A stretch of 64,000 nt of DNA, from positions 156,674,001 through 156,738,000 of the forward strand of contig JBITNC010000001.1 of the NCBI GenBank assembly GCA_050084985.1, given 5' to 3'. The notes under the pieces are model-generated. The model saw only the letters and a program-made list of their open reading frames with translations. It was not told the DNA's origin and made no database searches. Every line of letters begins with the position of its first letter. The stretch's first letter is position 1. This document shows positions 23,100 through 34,726 of this stretch, piece by piece. Position numbers and translations under genes: made by a program. This DNA comes from Nageia nagi. Its lineage: Eukaryota > Pinophyta.

Positions 23100-23510
23100 T
23101 TGCTTAATGTTGTTCAATATAAGATTTTGTCTATGGCATCATTGTTGAGTCTATTGGATATATCTGATCATGCTTATAATATTCTAAAAGATTCATTTTG
23201 GATGAGCATGAATATTGATCATGAACCATGTTGGGGAACCTATGTGATTTATGACATACCTAATGAAGAGTTTATCCAAAATCTCATTTATTTATTTTTT
23301 AGGCCAAATTTCATATGGAGGATTATGATTAATTCCCATGTCAATTCATTTATTTATAGACTCATTAAATTCTATGGACCACCATGCTTGCATCCTCAAG
23401 AGTCTTTTGATGAACTCACAATTGCCCACATAATATCCATAAATAGTTTTAATTGGGACTTCATAATTTTTTATGTTTATCACTTGTCATGCCACACATT
23501 AGTCTATTGA
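23100..23510 (+). CDS. Unrecognised 136-codon ORF
   Basis: This is one of the longest uninterrupted frames in the window. The product has ordinary composition with scattered Trp, Pro and His (WGTYVIYDIP, FYGPPCLHPQESF) rather than the Phe/Ile/Lys bias of chance frames in AT-rich DNA, which suggests it derives from a real gene. It shares frame with the second part of the extra ORF ending at 22571 but lies 530 bases further on. I cannot name it. The start is simply the first ATG; the stretch could equally be a remnant of a longer frame. It may belong to the G1 gypsy element. Confidence 0.35.
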   Translation: MLNVVQYKILSMASLLSLLDISDHAYNILKDSFWMSMNIDHEPCWGTYVIYDIPNEEFIQNLIYLFFRPNFIWRIMINSHVNSFIYRLIKFYGPPCLHPQESFDELTIAHIISINSFNWDFIIFYVYHLSCHTLVY

Positions 23511-23663
23511 TCATACCATTCATACTCATTATCATTTTTATCCCATATCTCATAACCATTTGTTGCAAACTCTTACTCGACATGGAATTCATTATGTATT
23601 GGTAGAAGATGACTAAAACATTTTATCAAAAATTGAAAAAAAAGTCAAAACATTATTAAAAAC

Positions 23664-23720
23664 CTAAATATATATGTACATATATGTTTATATATACACA
23701 CACACTCTCTCTCTCTCTCT
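23664..23720. repeat. TA/AC/CT microsatellite cluster
   Basis: A TATATG-like run is followed by a short AC run and then (CT)n up to 23720, a compound simple repeat. Confidence 0.85.
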
Positions 23721-25339
23721 AAATAATATTTCTAAAGTGTCTTGGCTATTGGGGTGCGCTACCCTATGTGTTAGTACCATATTGTTGTGTTCATCTTGTT
23801 CAATACTTCCATCATTGTAAAATTATTAAGTATCAAATATGATAATCCTATAAATTTACCAATATATACATATATATTATACATCTATCCACATATTATT
23901 CATATATATAATTGTACATATAAATAAAGAAATAATTTATGGGTATAATATTCATATCTTATTTTGTCAAAATATCTTCTGCAAGGTTTCTAAAAATTTG
24001 GATGATAAACAGACATAACTATGATACATTTTTCAATATATTATGAATTCATAGATTTTTACACATTTTAAATCTTGAAACAATAAAAAAAATGATGTTC
24101 CTTGAGCATAATTTTGAGTGATTATTTGTCCTATTAGTTCACATCATCCCAAACTCAAGAGATAGGATAGAAAGAAAAAGACATGAAGAAAAAATATATA
24201 GATAGAAAAAATGATTCAAAAAGATTAAAAAAAAACTAAATTTCTTGGGTTATTACAATATCCTCCATCGGGGCTATAGATGCCCAATTAGTAATGGAGC
24301 AAGGTTGTAGAAGGATCTAGGGGTTAGTCTTCACTAGGGATATAGATGCCTATCTAGCAATGAGTTATACCTTATGAAAAGGCAACATGTCCAATATTTT
24401 TGATGGACCTTTTAATGTTTCATATGGATGAATCAACTTAAAAATTTTATTCTCTCGAAACATTAGGTTTACAAGCATCGAGAGAAGGAAATGAGCATTA
24501 TTGCACACACACAAGTTTATAATAAACTTAGGTGTATCATAATTTTATTTTATATCAACCTTAGTAGATGAAGTTGAAATGAAATATTATTTTATTTAGT
24601 ATGAATATATTGTTCATTACACTATTTTATTATATTATACATTCACTCCATTTCACAATCCAATGTATACTATTATAATCTTGGTAAGTTAACTAGGATG
24701 TAATGTTTGACATTCAAATAGTTATATCATTCATTCATATTCACTTATCCATGAATTTACATCCATATCATCGTACATTCATCCATTCATATATCTACAC
24801 CATCCATACCCTTTTACATACATATGTTATCTCATATGTATAAATAGCCAAGAAATAGAAAATGATGATATCTGATTTTGTACTATTATAAATGAAATAT
24901 TGATCAAAGTATAACAAGTAATGATAATGATCTATAATAAATTAAAAATAAACATCATATGGGAACCATTCATCCATCTAAAAATTAAATAATATCCTCA
25001 CATTATCTAAAGTAAATCAACATCAACAATTTATCATCATGATATATAGCATTAAAAATAAACATAACCCTAAAAGCATCATTCATAACATAACACATGA
25101 TAATATAAAAATAACAACTCATGAAAACATCATCATGAACATGAGTATCAAAATATATCATCACTTATTTAAATATTAAAAAAATAAGCATAATATCTAT
25201 CATCTAATCATCCATATCATCCCAATAATGATCATCACAATCAAAAAATAAATATAATGTATCATATATCAATGAATATAAGTCTACAACATGATATCAT
25301 AAGCTACCAAGAAAATAACAAATCAAAAAGATACTAATG
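23721..25339. other. AT-rich stretch without recognised gene
   Basis: The stretch holds many CATT/ATCA-rich runs (24740-24800, 25020-25320) and no frame of note. A duplicated phrase (GGGCTATAGATGCC at about 24270 and GGGATATAGATGCC at about 24339) recurs 70 bases apart. It could include the decayed end of the G1 element, but I see no LTR edges. Confidence 0.4.
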
Positions 25340-27370
25340 ATCATTCCTCAAGGGCATACTCATACTCACTTCCCCTACCACCACCCTGACCACTAGTTTC
25401 ACCAACCTTATGACCTCTCTACACTGAGGGGCTACGAATACTCCTCTCTTGTCTAGCTACTTGAATCTTTGAGGATCTATACCTATGATGAGATGAAGTA
25501 GTAATAACACTCCTTATGGGAGTCGTTACAACCCTACCTCTACTTGCTCATTCACTAACAACTCCATTTGCTTTGTTGGCTATAGTATCTAGGAAAGTAC
25601 TGATGTCCAAAGGAATTATACTAGAGGAGGAAGTGGATACTCCAAATCATACCTAAAAGTAGGAACACCTAATACCCATGTGTCAAATACCCCATGATAC
25701 TAGTCTCTTTATCTACAGATATCTCTAAAAAAAGTAGAAGACTATCTCTTCGTGTCAACTATAATACTCTCTACTCCTACCTATTATTGTAATGTCTCCA
25801 CCATGGCTCATGTTGTATCACTCTCCTCTTAGTATCTATCTCAGTTTGCTATGTATTTGATCCTATCCTCTTCTAATTGCTTGAGCTACTAAATTTGTGC
25901 ACATAAAGACTCATTATCCAAATGAGACTAATTAAGTAATGATCATGACTGCCCAAGTAAAAACTTGAGCTCCTTAATCTCAACCATTAATGAGTCATGA
26001 CTTTGAATCTTTGGGACTAGTCTCTCCTCCCCTTGAACCCCCTCACCTATGCCAATCTCCTCCTTAGTTGGAACCTCCATCTCAAGAAAATCCTCTATGA
26101 GATCCATCTCAACATCCTATGCCCCTCTACACTAAGTCCCACACCAAGATCCTCTACATGTTGTTGCACCTGATGACCTTGGTCACCCTCATCAGCCTCC
26201 TCCAGCTTAGTTTGCCACTAGGTAGCAAAAACCTCACTAACCTCCACATCATTTGCATCTATCTCCTCCTCTATAGCCTCATCTCTCGTAGGATCAACCT
26301 TTGCATAAACTAAGGACTCAAGACTATCTATAATGAGGGTGCCCTCTTTCTAATATCTTATAGGCTCTAGAGGAATATCCTTATGAGATCAAATTATTGC
26401 TTGACATGGTTAAATTGAAAATACTCTAAAAAATCATTTTGTCAATCAATGAGGATCCTGGCCTATCTAATGCCTATAAGCTTAGCCTCGAGATCATCCC
26501 ATACCTAATATAAGCAATATGAATAAAACCTAACATGATCAAGAATGAGATGAATCAACATGTCTCGATAAAAGCCCACATCTCAAAGAACTTCATCAGT
26601 AGAATAGATGTAAAAATCCTCCCTCCATCGCATCGTCCCTACTAGATACTTGACATGTGTAGTAAAACCAAGAATAGGAAGCTCATAAGGGCATGCCACA
26701 GTAAATTTCTCATAGGCTCATGTCTATAAAGTAACTATAATTATCAATGAGGTCTTATGACCCTGAGAATAGAAGAAAATATCTCTATAATATTGTGCCA
26801 ACAAAGTGGGATCCTAAGCAAATATGATGTCATGTTGCATCATATCTGCTACCACTAGGAGTAATGACCAAGGAAACTTTTCACTACCTATGTTAGGTAA
26901 GGCATAGCACTGGATCAACCACATCAAAAATGATAACTTGAGGCTCCCCTACTTATTATTGTGTCAATACTGAAGATACTTGGTCCTGCTTGAGATGATC
27001 TCAAACATGATCATATCAACTCTGTTATCCCCATATAAGTAAGCAATGGTTGATTGAATATCATCTCTATCAACAACATGTTGAATCCTTTGATCATGGA
27101 TGGATAAGCGGTAAAAATGGTGAATATCCTCCATAATAATAGTCATCTTCCATGTTAGGATATGAAAAGTATATGTAGTGGAGTCCCACCTCTCAAGCAA
27201 AGCTACTACAAGAGAGTACTCCCAGTGAATACGACCCATATAGGGTCCAACATCAAAACCCACACTCCAAGAAAACCTGTGATCCCTTGTAGTAAGGGAA
27301 GCATGACATTCCTAAAGGATCATGGGATAACAAACCCTAGGGTCGAACATGGCTCAAACTTAGGATAAAA
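25340..27370 (-). pseudogene. Plant mobile domain protein, decayed (PMD2)
   Basis: On the minus strand an open frame at 26964-27263 encodes the plant mobile domain: LVVALLERWDSTTYTFHILT, followed by KMTIIMEDIHHFYRLSIHDQ. Upstream the frame continues to about 27370 (MFDPRV start-like segment), and downstream to about 25340 the translation keeps a recognisable but broken C-terminal region, including an acidic stretch near 26200 (EEEIDANDVEVSEV) and a helical segment near 25850. It is a diverged homologue of PMD1, in the same orientation, 15 kb away. Stops occur outside the central 100 codons. No LTR or primer site was found next to this copy, so its carrier is unknown. Confidence 0.7.
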
Positions 27371-28209
27371 AATTAACTAATTAATCCCTAAGTCTAACTT
27401 AAGTCTAATTAAGTAAAAAAATTAATCTCAAGGTCAAATGTTGATGATCAAATAGTCAAGTCGCAAAGTCATTAGCATCCATCATCTGGATGCTAGCAAC
27501 CTTGAAACCCTTTGACCTTGACTACAAACCACAACCAAGGTGCCTAGAAAAGTTCAAAATACTAAAAATTTAACTAAAAAATAAAAACTAAATGGCCAAA
27601 AACTACTTAAAAATGAAAATAATTATTTCTATAAAATCAAATTTTCAAATTAAGCCTTAAAAATAACAAATTTAGTTAAAATATTAAAATAAGGGTTTTA
27701 AAACCTTGTCTCCTCTTTGATTGGACGTCTCTAGATAGTTGGTCTCCTCCTCAGCAACATATTAGTTCATGAAAGGTGATGGGGCAAGAAAATAGGTGAC
27801 CTATGATGTGAAAGCATGATAAGTCATTTTATCTTTTTATTTTGAATACAAATAAGAAAATGAGAACTCACTTTATCTTTTTATTTTGAATGCAACATGG
27901 AACATCAATTATTTTAAGTTGGACATCAATGATTGAGATGGAACCCTGATGATTAGCCTAGTCATCGACGACCCATAAAAATCATGTAAATATTTTAAAA
28001 AAATAAAATTACAAAATTTAAAAAGGTAAAAATATCAAAGAAAATACAAAGATATGCTTGTATATAAAACATATATTTATCAAACCAAAATACCCTCTTT
28101 AAGCATCTCATCATTAATTATTGACAAGGTAATAAAAATACATTAAAAAGAAAAATAGTTCCACTTATTAAAATAGTCTAAATCACATGTTTAAAAGAAA
28201 TTCAATTTC
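27371..28209. other. AT-rich stretch upstream of PMD2
   Basis: This would be the 5' flank of PMD2 on the minus strand. No primer site, LTR edge or other gene is recognised. Confidence 0.4.
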
Positions 28210-28690
28210 ATGAATAATTCAAAATTCAAAAAATTGAACATGATTAATGAGCATGATATGATCTTCTATGTAGGATCATCATGTACCCTAGCTGATAGGA
28301 AAGAAGCCAATAAAATTAAACCAATTGTGTATACAAAACCTATAATGTATCTCATACTAGCTTCAACATGTGAAGAAGACATAGAAGCATGTCACACAAT
28401 TGCCACAAACAACACATAGTATTGAGATAGACACGACCATCATTTTGGTATATAGCATAATGATTTACATAATGCAATAAAGCATAAAAGTGATTATAAC
28501 ATGAGTTTATCATAATTCAACCAATCAAATTTGACTTATTCATAGATATGAAGTCAATTTTAAACATCAATCAGGAATAGATACAATTCAGGAAACTTGA
28601 ACAAAATACCCCTTAAAAAAAATTACAAAACAATAACCAACAAAATAAATAATATAAAACTTGAGCCCTCCTTCTAGTTTACATTTAGCT
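28210..28690. repeat. Diverged direct repeat, copy 1
   Basis: It aligns with 29540-30010 in the same orientation. The clearest blocks are CATGTACCCTAGC / CATGTAACCCTAT and the AACACATAGTATTGAGAT / AGCACATAGCATAGTGAT segment. The open frame at 28210-28419 is within it and is not conserved in the other copy. Confidence 0.5.
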
Positions 28691-28692
28691 TA

Positions 28693-28839
28693 GGTCTATA
28701 AAAAAAACACACAAAAAAATTCTATAAAAGCTTCATCCTAGGTCCCTTATGAGGTAGCATTAGGAAAACTACCATTAACACTTCACACCTTTAAAAAAAA
28801 GAAAAACACAAAAAAATTCTACAAAAGCCTCATCCTAGG
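28693..28839. repeat. About 100-bp tandem duplication, interrupted by LTR
   Basis: One unit (about 28693-28790) reads ATTCTATAAAAGCTTCATCC then CTAGGTCCCTTATGAGGTAG. A second unit starts at about 28800 and is broken after CTAGG at 28839 by the solo LTR, continuing at 29340 with CTGGGCTCCTTGTGAGGTAG. The first unit therefore shows what the empty site looked like. Confidence 0.75.
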
Positions 28840-29339
28840 TGAAAGAATTGAACTATAACATGAACAAATCTAAACTCCCAAGATCACATTAAATCTCACA
28901 ATTAACATCTAACAAACTCACAAAGCAATCTCACAACACAACACAAGATGTAACTGGTTCCTCCAACTAGCAGTACATCCACTAACTAGATCTTTACTTC
29001 AATCACAAATACAACTCTCTTACAATCTTCTTAATCTCAACTCCTATGCTCTATCCTATAGAATTAACTTTACTCCATAATTGGTGTGTAATCACAAAGA
29101 AGGAGCCTTCTATTTATAGGCTAAAATCCCTCTTTGGATCACCCTTTTATCCAATGTATAAAAGCATGACATGCACATCTTTTTACCCAAGGGGCATGCT
29201 ATGACATGGAGTGTAGGACAAGTTACATTATCATATTCACTTAAATACTTAACATATCAAATGATGCCCTTAAGTATTAGTGAACTTACATAGAAGATTA
29301 TTACAAAACCTTTACAATAATGCATTATACATTCCAACA
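28840..29339 (-). repeat. Solo copia LTR
   Basis: The 500-base LTR starts TGAAAGAATTG and ends TTCCAACA on the plus strand, and is homologous along its length to the LTRs of copia C2 (44794-45294, 51949-52449) and, inverted, C3 (57105-57587). Flanks are CTAGG and CTGGG, a 5 bp target duplication with one change. There is no internal sequence, as expected after recombination between the two LTRs of a full element. It carries a TATTTATAG TATA-like motif and the conserved hairpin at 29244-29278. Confidence 0.9.
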
Positions 29340-29539
29340 CTGGGCTCCTTGTGAGGTAGCATTAAGAAAAATACCATTAACACCTCAAACCTTAAAAAAA
29401 AAAAGATAAATAATAATAATAGTAATAATGTATATCAAAAAATTCAAAAAAATGAAAAAATGTGTCAAAGATGAAATGAATAAGTCTCTCACTTGCTGAT
29501 TTAATCAACATTGAATGATTTGGAAAAACTAAAGCTTAT

Positions 29540-30010
29540 GAGTAATTCTAAATTTGAAAAATGACCATTCTTTTAACAAGCAAAAGAAGGACGAGATTGA
29601 ATATAACTAACTACATTGTATGAAATTTTGCATAATATCATCATGTAACCCTATTTTGGGGATGAAAAGTAGAATAATTAAAATAATTGTATTTGCAGAG
29701 CAACTTCCCTATCGCATGCTAGCTTTGGCATATGAAGATGATACAATAGCTTGTCATGGAACTACTATAAATAGCACATAGCATAGTGATACTGATAATT
29801 TTTTCTTTGATAATACAACCACACTTCTTTCAAAATGCTACAAATACAAAAGATAAAAAATGGGCTTAATTATAATTCAATAAATCAAATGACTATTTAT
29901 AGAAAATAGGTTAATCCAAAATATTGACTAAAATCAAAAGATACAAGTTAAGAAATTTGAATGCACCCACCTTCAAAAAGGTAAGTTTTTGAATTATTCC
30001 TCATTTACAA
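29540..30010. repeat. Diverged direct repeat, copy 2
   Basis: The partner of 28210-28690, with many differences. Both repeats sit outside the 100-bp tandem units, so the larger unit may be about 1.3 kb before insertion of the solo LTR. Confidence 0.5.
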
Positions 30011-30949
30011 TTAGCAAATAATTCAAAAAAGGAGAAAATCGACACCCAAAAATGACCCTTCTTTCAATAGATGAAAGGGGGACAAAAAATTGAAACAAAT
30101 ATTAAAAAGTTAACTATAGTTTGTCAATCACCAACATCCAACATCAATTATCAATAACCTAGGTAAGATATCAACATTCAAAATCTGAATGTCGATGACT
30201 TTGTAATTGGCAAAAGAAAAATAAAAATGGCAACTCCTGAGGCATCTTGAGAAGAAAGCAAAAGATGATGAATGACTCATGATCCATCCTATGCACCCCA
30301 ACTTTTGATCACTGTCATGAAAAGTTCAATAGGCTTTTGTATCTAGTTTTTTGTCTCAAAATTGAAAATTCTATCTATTTCTAAAATCTATAAATAAAGC
30401 CTTTAATATTAAAGTAAATGACCCAATTTGAATGCAAAGTTACTCTATCTGAACACATCTAGATTTATTGAGTTTAGTGCATTACTGTTTCAAGTTTTTA
30501 CATGCTTGTCTTATGTTCAGTATTATGCTTATTTTAATAATATGAGCAAGTATTTTTGATGTCCTTTTGTTTGCATATGTGCATGGGCCACAAGTACAGA
30601 GCAACAAAATTGATTAGTGATATTCATATGAAGCAGAAAAAGAGAAATATAAACTTTTTTTAGGTTCTTGTAGATAGTTTTTAGAGGTTGTATATACTAT
30701 TTTAGTAACATTAATGACTAGAATTAGATGCCAACGATTGAGAATAATTTTTGAACAACTGAATAGGGTCTTTAGCGATACTATAAATAGTCATAGATGC
30801 TAAAATATCATTATGTAAAAATCCCTTTTGCAAGGCAACAAATCAAAAAGGATTTGTAATTGTACCATTGAGGTCTATTCATAAGTAATAAAAAAAATTT
30901 GGTTGTAACATGTCTTATCTTGTTTGCTAATAGAATTACTTTTTTATTA
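30011..30949. other. Stretch left of copia C1
   Basis: This is where the 3' LTR of C1 would be expected. I find no sequence matching its right-hand LTR (37296-37756), nor integrase sequence of the G3 element on the other side. A deletion or rearrangement at the left end of C1 is likely. No gene is recognised. Confidence 0.4.
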
Positions 30950-32400
30950 CGACATAATGGATAATACTAAAGCTGCAAGGTGCCATCTAGAACTTTCTCC
31001 TTGATGAAATGGGCTTGGATTTTGATGTATTTTTTCTTTTATGGAACATAGGGTTCTAGGCCAAAGCAATAGCTAACTGATTGTATGAAGATATCAAGGA
31101 TGGACCAACCTTCTCATACCTAATTTCTTGCAAAATATGTTTGATCCAAATCGCTTCCTGGGATGCAACAATTATAGCTCTATATTATGCTTTCATGGTG
31201 AAAAACATTACTATAGGTTGCTTCTTGGAAGACTAAGAGATAGAACCTAATCCAATGTTAAACACATAGCCAGAAGTGGATTTTCTATCATCTTTGTCAT
31301 CCCCATATTCAAAATTAGATAACCCTAAGAGAACAAAAGAAGACAACTTGGTAAACTTGAGGAAAAGATCCTTTGTTCCTGCAATATACCTCAAAAGTTT
31401 CTTAGTAGCATGAAGATGCTTAACATAGGGCTTATGCATAAACCTTGCCATCAAATTCATTGCATATGTAATATTTTCCCTAGAGATGGTCAAATAAAGA
31501 AGACTACCAATAAGTTACTTATACTCTGTAGCATCTGTCAACTAAAAGTTTAAGCTAGTCTCAAGCTTGATTCTAGACGAAACTAGAATAGCCATAGGCT
31601 TACACTCTACCATTCCAAATTTTTGCAAAATATCTAAGATATATTTAGACTGACTAAGGTAGGTACACTCATTACATCGATACACTTGCATACTAAGGTA
31701 GTCGTGTTAGAGACCAAGATCAATCATCTCATATTTTGTCTTAAGTTTGGTTATGCACTCATTTATGATCACCATATTATTTTCCATGATCAAAAGATCA
31801 TCCACATAGAGAAGAATTAAGACCAAATATTTTTCTTCATTTAGCACATAAAGATTTGAATCTGAGTAGCATTTGAAGAACCTAAGAATCTTAAAATACC
31901 TTGAAATCTTCTTATACCATGCTCTTGTTCCTTGCTTATGTACATACAAAGAATTCTTTAGTTTGCATACATGGGATGCTTTCCCTTGCTCAAAAAACCC
32001 TTTTGGCTGACTCATAAAGATTTCAACATCTAAGTCACCATTGAAAAATGTCCTTTTTACATCAAGTTGAAGTACCTTCCAACTTTAACTATTTATAGGT
32101 AAAGGATTAATCTAATTGTAGCCATCTTTGCTACTAGGGCAAAGGTTTCCTCATAATCAACTCTATACTTTTGAGCGAAATCCTTAGCAACCAACCAGCT
32201 TGCCTTATATTTCTTAATTTCACCCTTTGAATTGTACTTGATCTTATAATTCCACTTATTCCTAATTACATTTTTTGAGGATGAGTTTGTAGCTAAGTTC
32301 CAAATTTTATTTTTTATAAGCACCGCATATGACACCTTCATAGCATCCATCCAAGAAGCATATTTAGAACCTCCTTAAAGGTTGAAGGCTGATTATTGAT
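30950..32400 (-). pseudogene. C1 reverse transcriptase and RNase H
   Basis: Reading leftwards: reverse transcriptase N-terminal part at 32093-32350 (YRVDYEETFALVAKMATIRL), then the core at 31707-32015 with the intact catalytic motif LLYVDDLLIM, then the connection at 31233-31493 leading into the RNase H start (DDKDDRKSTSGYVF). The RNase H C-terminus near 30960-31020 reads HFIKEKVLDGTLQL. At least three frame breaks separate these pieces. The enzyme would copy element RNA into DNA. Among the five pol copies in the window this is the only one that keeps the full Y-V-D-D. Confidence 0.85.
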
Positions 32401-33480
32401 TTTAGGAAGGAGAGACTTATTCAAAGTCATGCTTCTAGTTATCCTTTGAGTTGAAGAATTTTGCTCTTGAGATGACTTATCTAAAGATATATCTAACCAC
32501 TTAAGAATTTTCAAAGAGTCTTCAAAAACTTTACATGAAGAAGAGCCATTAGGAATCCCATTGAACTTGACATCCCTTGAAACAAAAAATGATTTTGCTG
32601 AAGGAGAGTAGAGCCTATACCCTCTATGTTGACTATAATATCCCATAAAGATGTATTTTTTTGACTTATTATCTATCTTCTTTCTTTTCTTAGAAACTAT
32701 GACAAAAAAAGCTTCACATCCAAAGATCGTTATATAAGAAATATTAAGTTTTTTTCTTACCCATGCTTTGTATGGAGTTTTCTCTTCAATTATTTTTGTG
32801 GGACACCTATTCAAGGTGTAGATAGTAGTCTTAACAACTTCACCCCATAAAAACTTAGGAATATTTTCCATCATGCATCTAGTCATCTTCATTACAATCA
32901 TATTCTTCCTTTCTGTAACATCACTTTATTGTAGAGTATAAGGGATATTAAATTATTTTTTAATTCCATACTTTGCATAAAAATCATTGAACTCATTGCT
33001 CATGTATTCACCTTCATTATCCAACCTTAGCATTTTGATCTTTAGATTAGTTTGATTTTTGACTAAGGCCACGAACTCCTTGAACATATTAAAGATTTGA
33101 TCTTTATGCTCTAGTTGATACCCAAAGCCATCTAACTAAAGTCATCAATAAAAGTAAAAACATAAGATGCTCCTCTAAAAGACTTAATTTGAAAAGGACC
33201 CATCAAATTTGAGTGAATCACTTGAAGAGGTTGAGATTCCTTAGTTGCCTTATCTTTCTCAAAGTTTTTCCTTTTCATCTTCTATAAGATGCAATTTTCA
33301 CAAAGGCCAATGGAGGGTGAAATAATAGGCAATCCTTTCACAAGATCATGATCCTTCATGAGTTGAATACTTGTGTGGTTTAGGTGGCCTAGACATTGAT
33401 GCCAAAGGTTGCCTTTATAAAAAATATTTTAGGCAAGGCACAACTTAGTAGACACTTGATCAAATATGTAAAGGTCATTC
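32401..33480 (-). pseudogene. C1 integrase
   Basis: The open part (32338-32901, 187 codons) spans the end of the catalytic core and the C-terminal domain: FLWGEVVKTTIYTLNRCPTK, then ITIFGCEAFFVIVSKKRKK, a GYYSQHRGYRLYSP block and a Ser-rich tail. The core upstream (about 32900-33320) is present but broken by stops, including the stretch equivalent to the first catalytic Asp. The block order and sequence are standard for copia integrase. Confidence 0.8.
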
Positions 33481-34726
33481 TTAATCGATCCTTTTATCAA
33501 GATATAAAACCCTTTCCTTAAGCTCTAAGATTTCTAATTGAACTCAAAGTTATATCCCTTTTCTTGCAATTTGAATAACTGATAAAAAATTCATCTTGAC
33601 ATAAAAAAGCACATCTTCAATCACCTTCCCATGCATCAAGATGCTTCCAATCCCTTAAACTTCTAACATAGAGTTATCACCTATTACTACCTCATCCTTC
33701 CTATGTTTTTGAAAGTTTTCAAAATTATTCCTTTCAAATCTCATATGATTAAGCAACCCAAATCTACAACCCAATCATTTGTAAAAGTATGAGACTTGGA
33801 ATAAAGAGCACAAACATAAGCACCTTTCTTATTTTTATTTCCTTTGAAGTTGTTCACATTATCTTTTTCTTTTTCTTTTTCCTCCCTCTTTTTCTTGAAG
33901 CAATAGTTCTCTTTATAACCATAGATACCACAATAGCTACAATTTTCATCAAACTTTTCTTTAGGTACATGAGGTTTGTTTGACTTACCTTAATGATTAT
34001 GATGATTGTTGCCATACATCTTTGCATTTCTCTTAGGATGAGCATGAGGAGTCTTCTTATGATTTTTGAACTTCTTCCTGAATTAAGTCATCTTAGTTTC
34101 ATCTAAAGTAACATTTTGCTCTTTTGAAGAAGAAATCAACACCTTCTTGTTCATGGTCTCTTCATGCTTCAGGAGAAATCTAGAAAGATTCTCTAAAAAG
34201 AAGACTTCCTCTTTATCATCAAGCCTAGTCTCAATCACAGTCATGAAGTAAATAAACTTGGTTGAGAGGCTTTGTAATATGATGAACACCATGAATTCAT
34301 CATTGATCTAGTTACACCCACAACTTACAATCTGAGTCCTAAGATCAATAATTTTATTCAAGTAGATTACCACATCTTTATCCTCCTCTTGATGAGATAG
34401 CAAGAGTTTTTTAAGAATGATGAACCTCCTTAAAAACTTAGACCCAAGGTAGTTATTTTTAAGCCTATCCCATGCTTGTTTGGCAAATGCTGAGGTTGAA
34501 ATCATAAGGATAATTTCATCTGAAACTACCATAAAGATCATAAAATTTGCTAACTCATTCTTATTATTATAGACCTTCAATGCTTTAGCTTCTATTAGGG
34601 TGACTTGATTTTTGCTCACTATTTACCAAAGATTGCATGCTTGAAGCTTCGCTTTCATCCTTGGTTCTCAAATACCATAGTTGGAACTATCAAAGATGTG
34701 CTTGATTACAAAGGAATATCCAATTT
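33481..34726 (-). pseudogene. C1 Gag and protease
   Basis: Gag starts right after the acceptor-like site at 34727. Visible parts are 34308-34619 (an AKQAWDRLKNNYLGSKF block, the typical copia Gag core) and 34083-34292 (KHEETMNKKVLIS). A zinc knuckle near 33930 reads NCSYCGIYGYKENYCFKK with the His changed to Tyr. The protease active site near 33760 is DLGC where D-S-G-C is expected. Frameshifts separate the parts. The same Gag blocks occur in C2 and C3, so the three are one lineage. Confidence 0.8.

Noticed and set aside
23100-23510. Host protein-coding gene
   Set aside because: No introns, promoter or homologue can be named, and it lies among retroelement debris; left as an unrecognised ORF.
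33789-34045. Overlapping ORFs on both strands
   Set aside because: They are shadows of the Lys-rich and zinc-knuckle part of C1 Gag; the real frame is the minus-strand one with C-x2-C.
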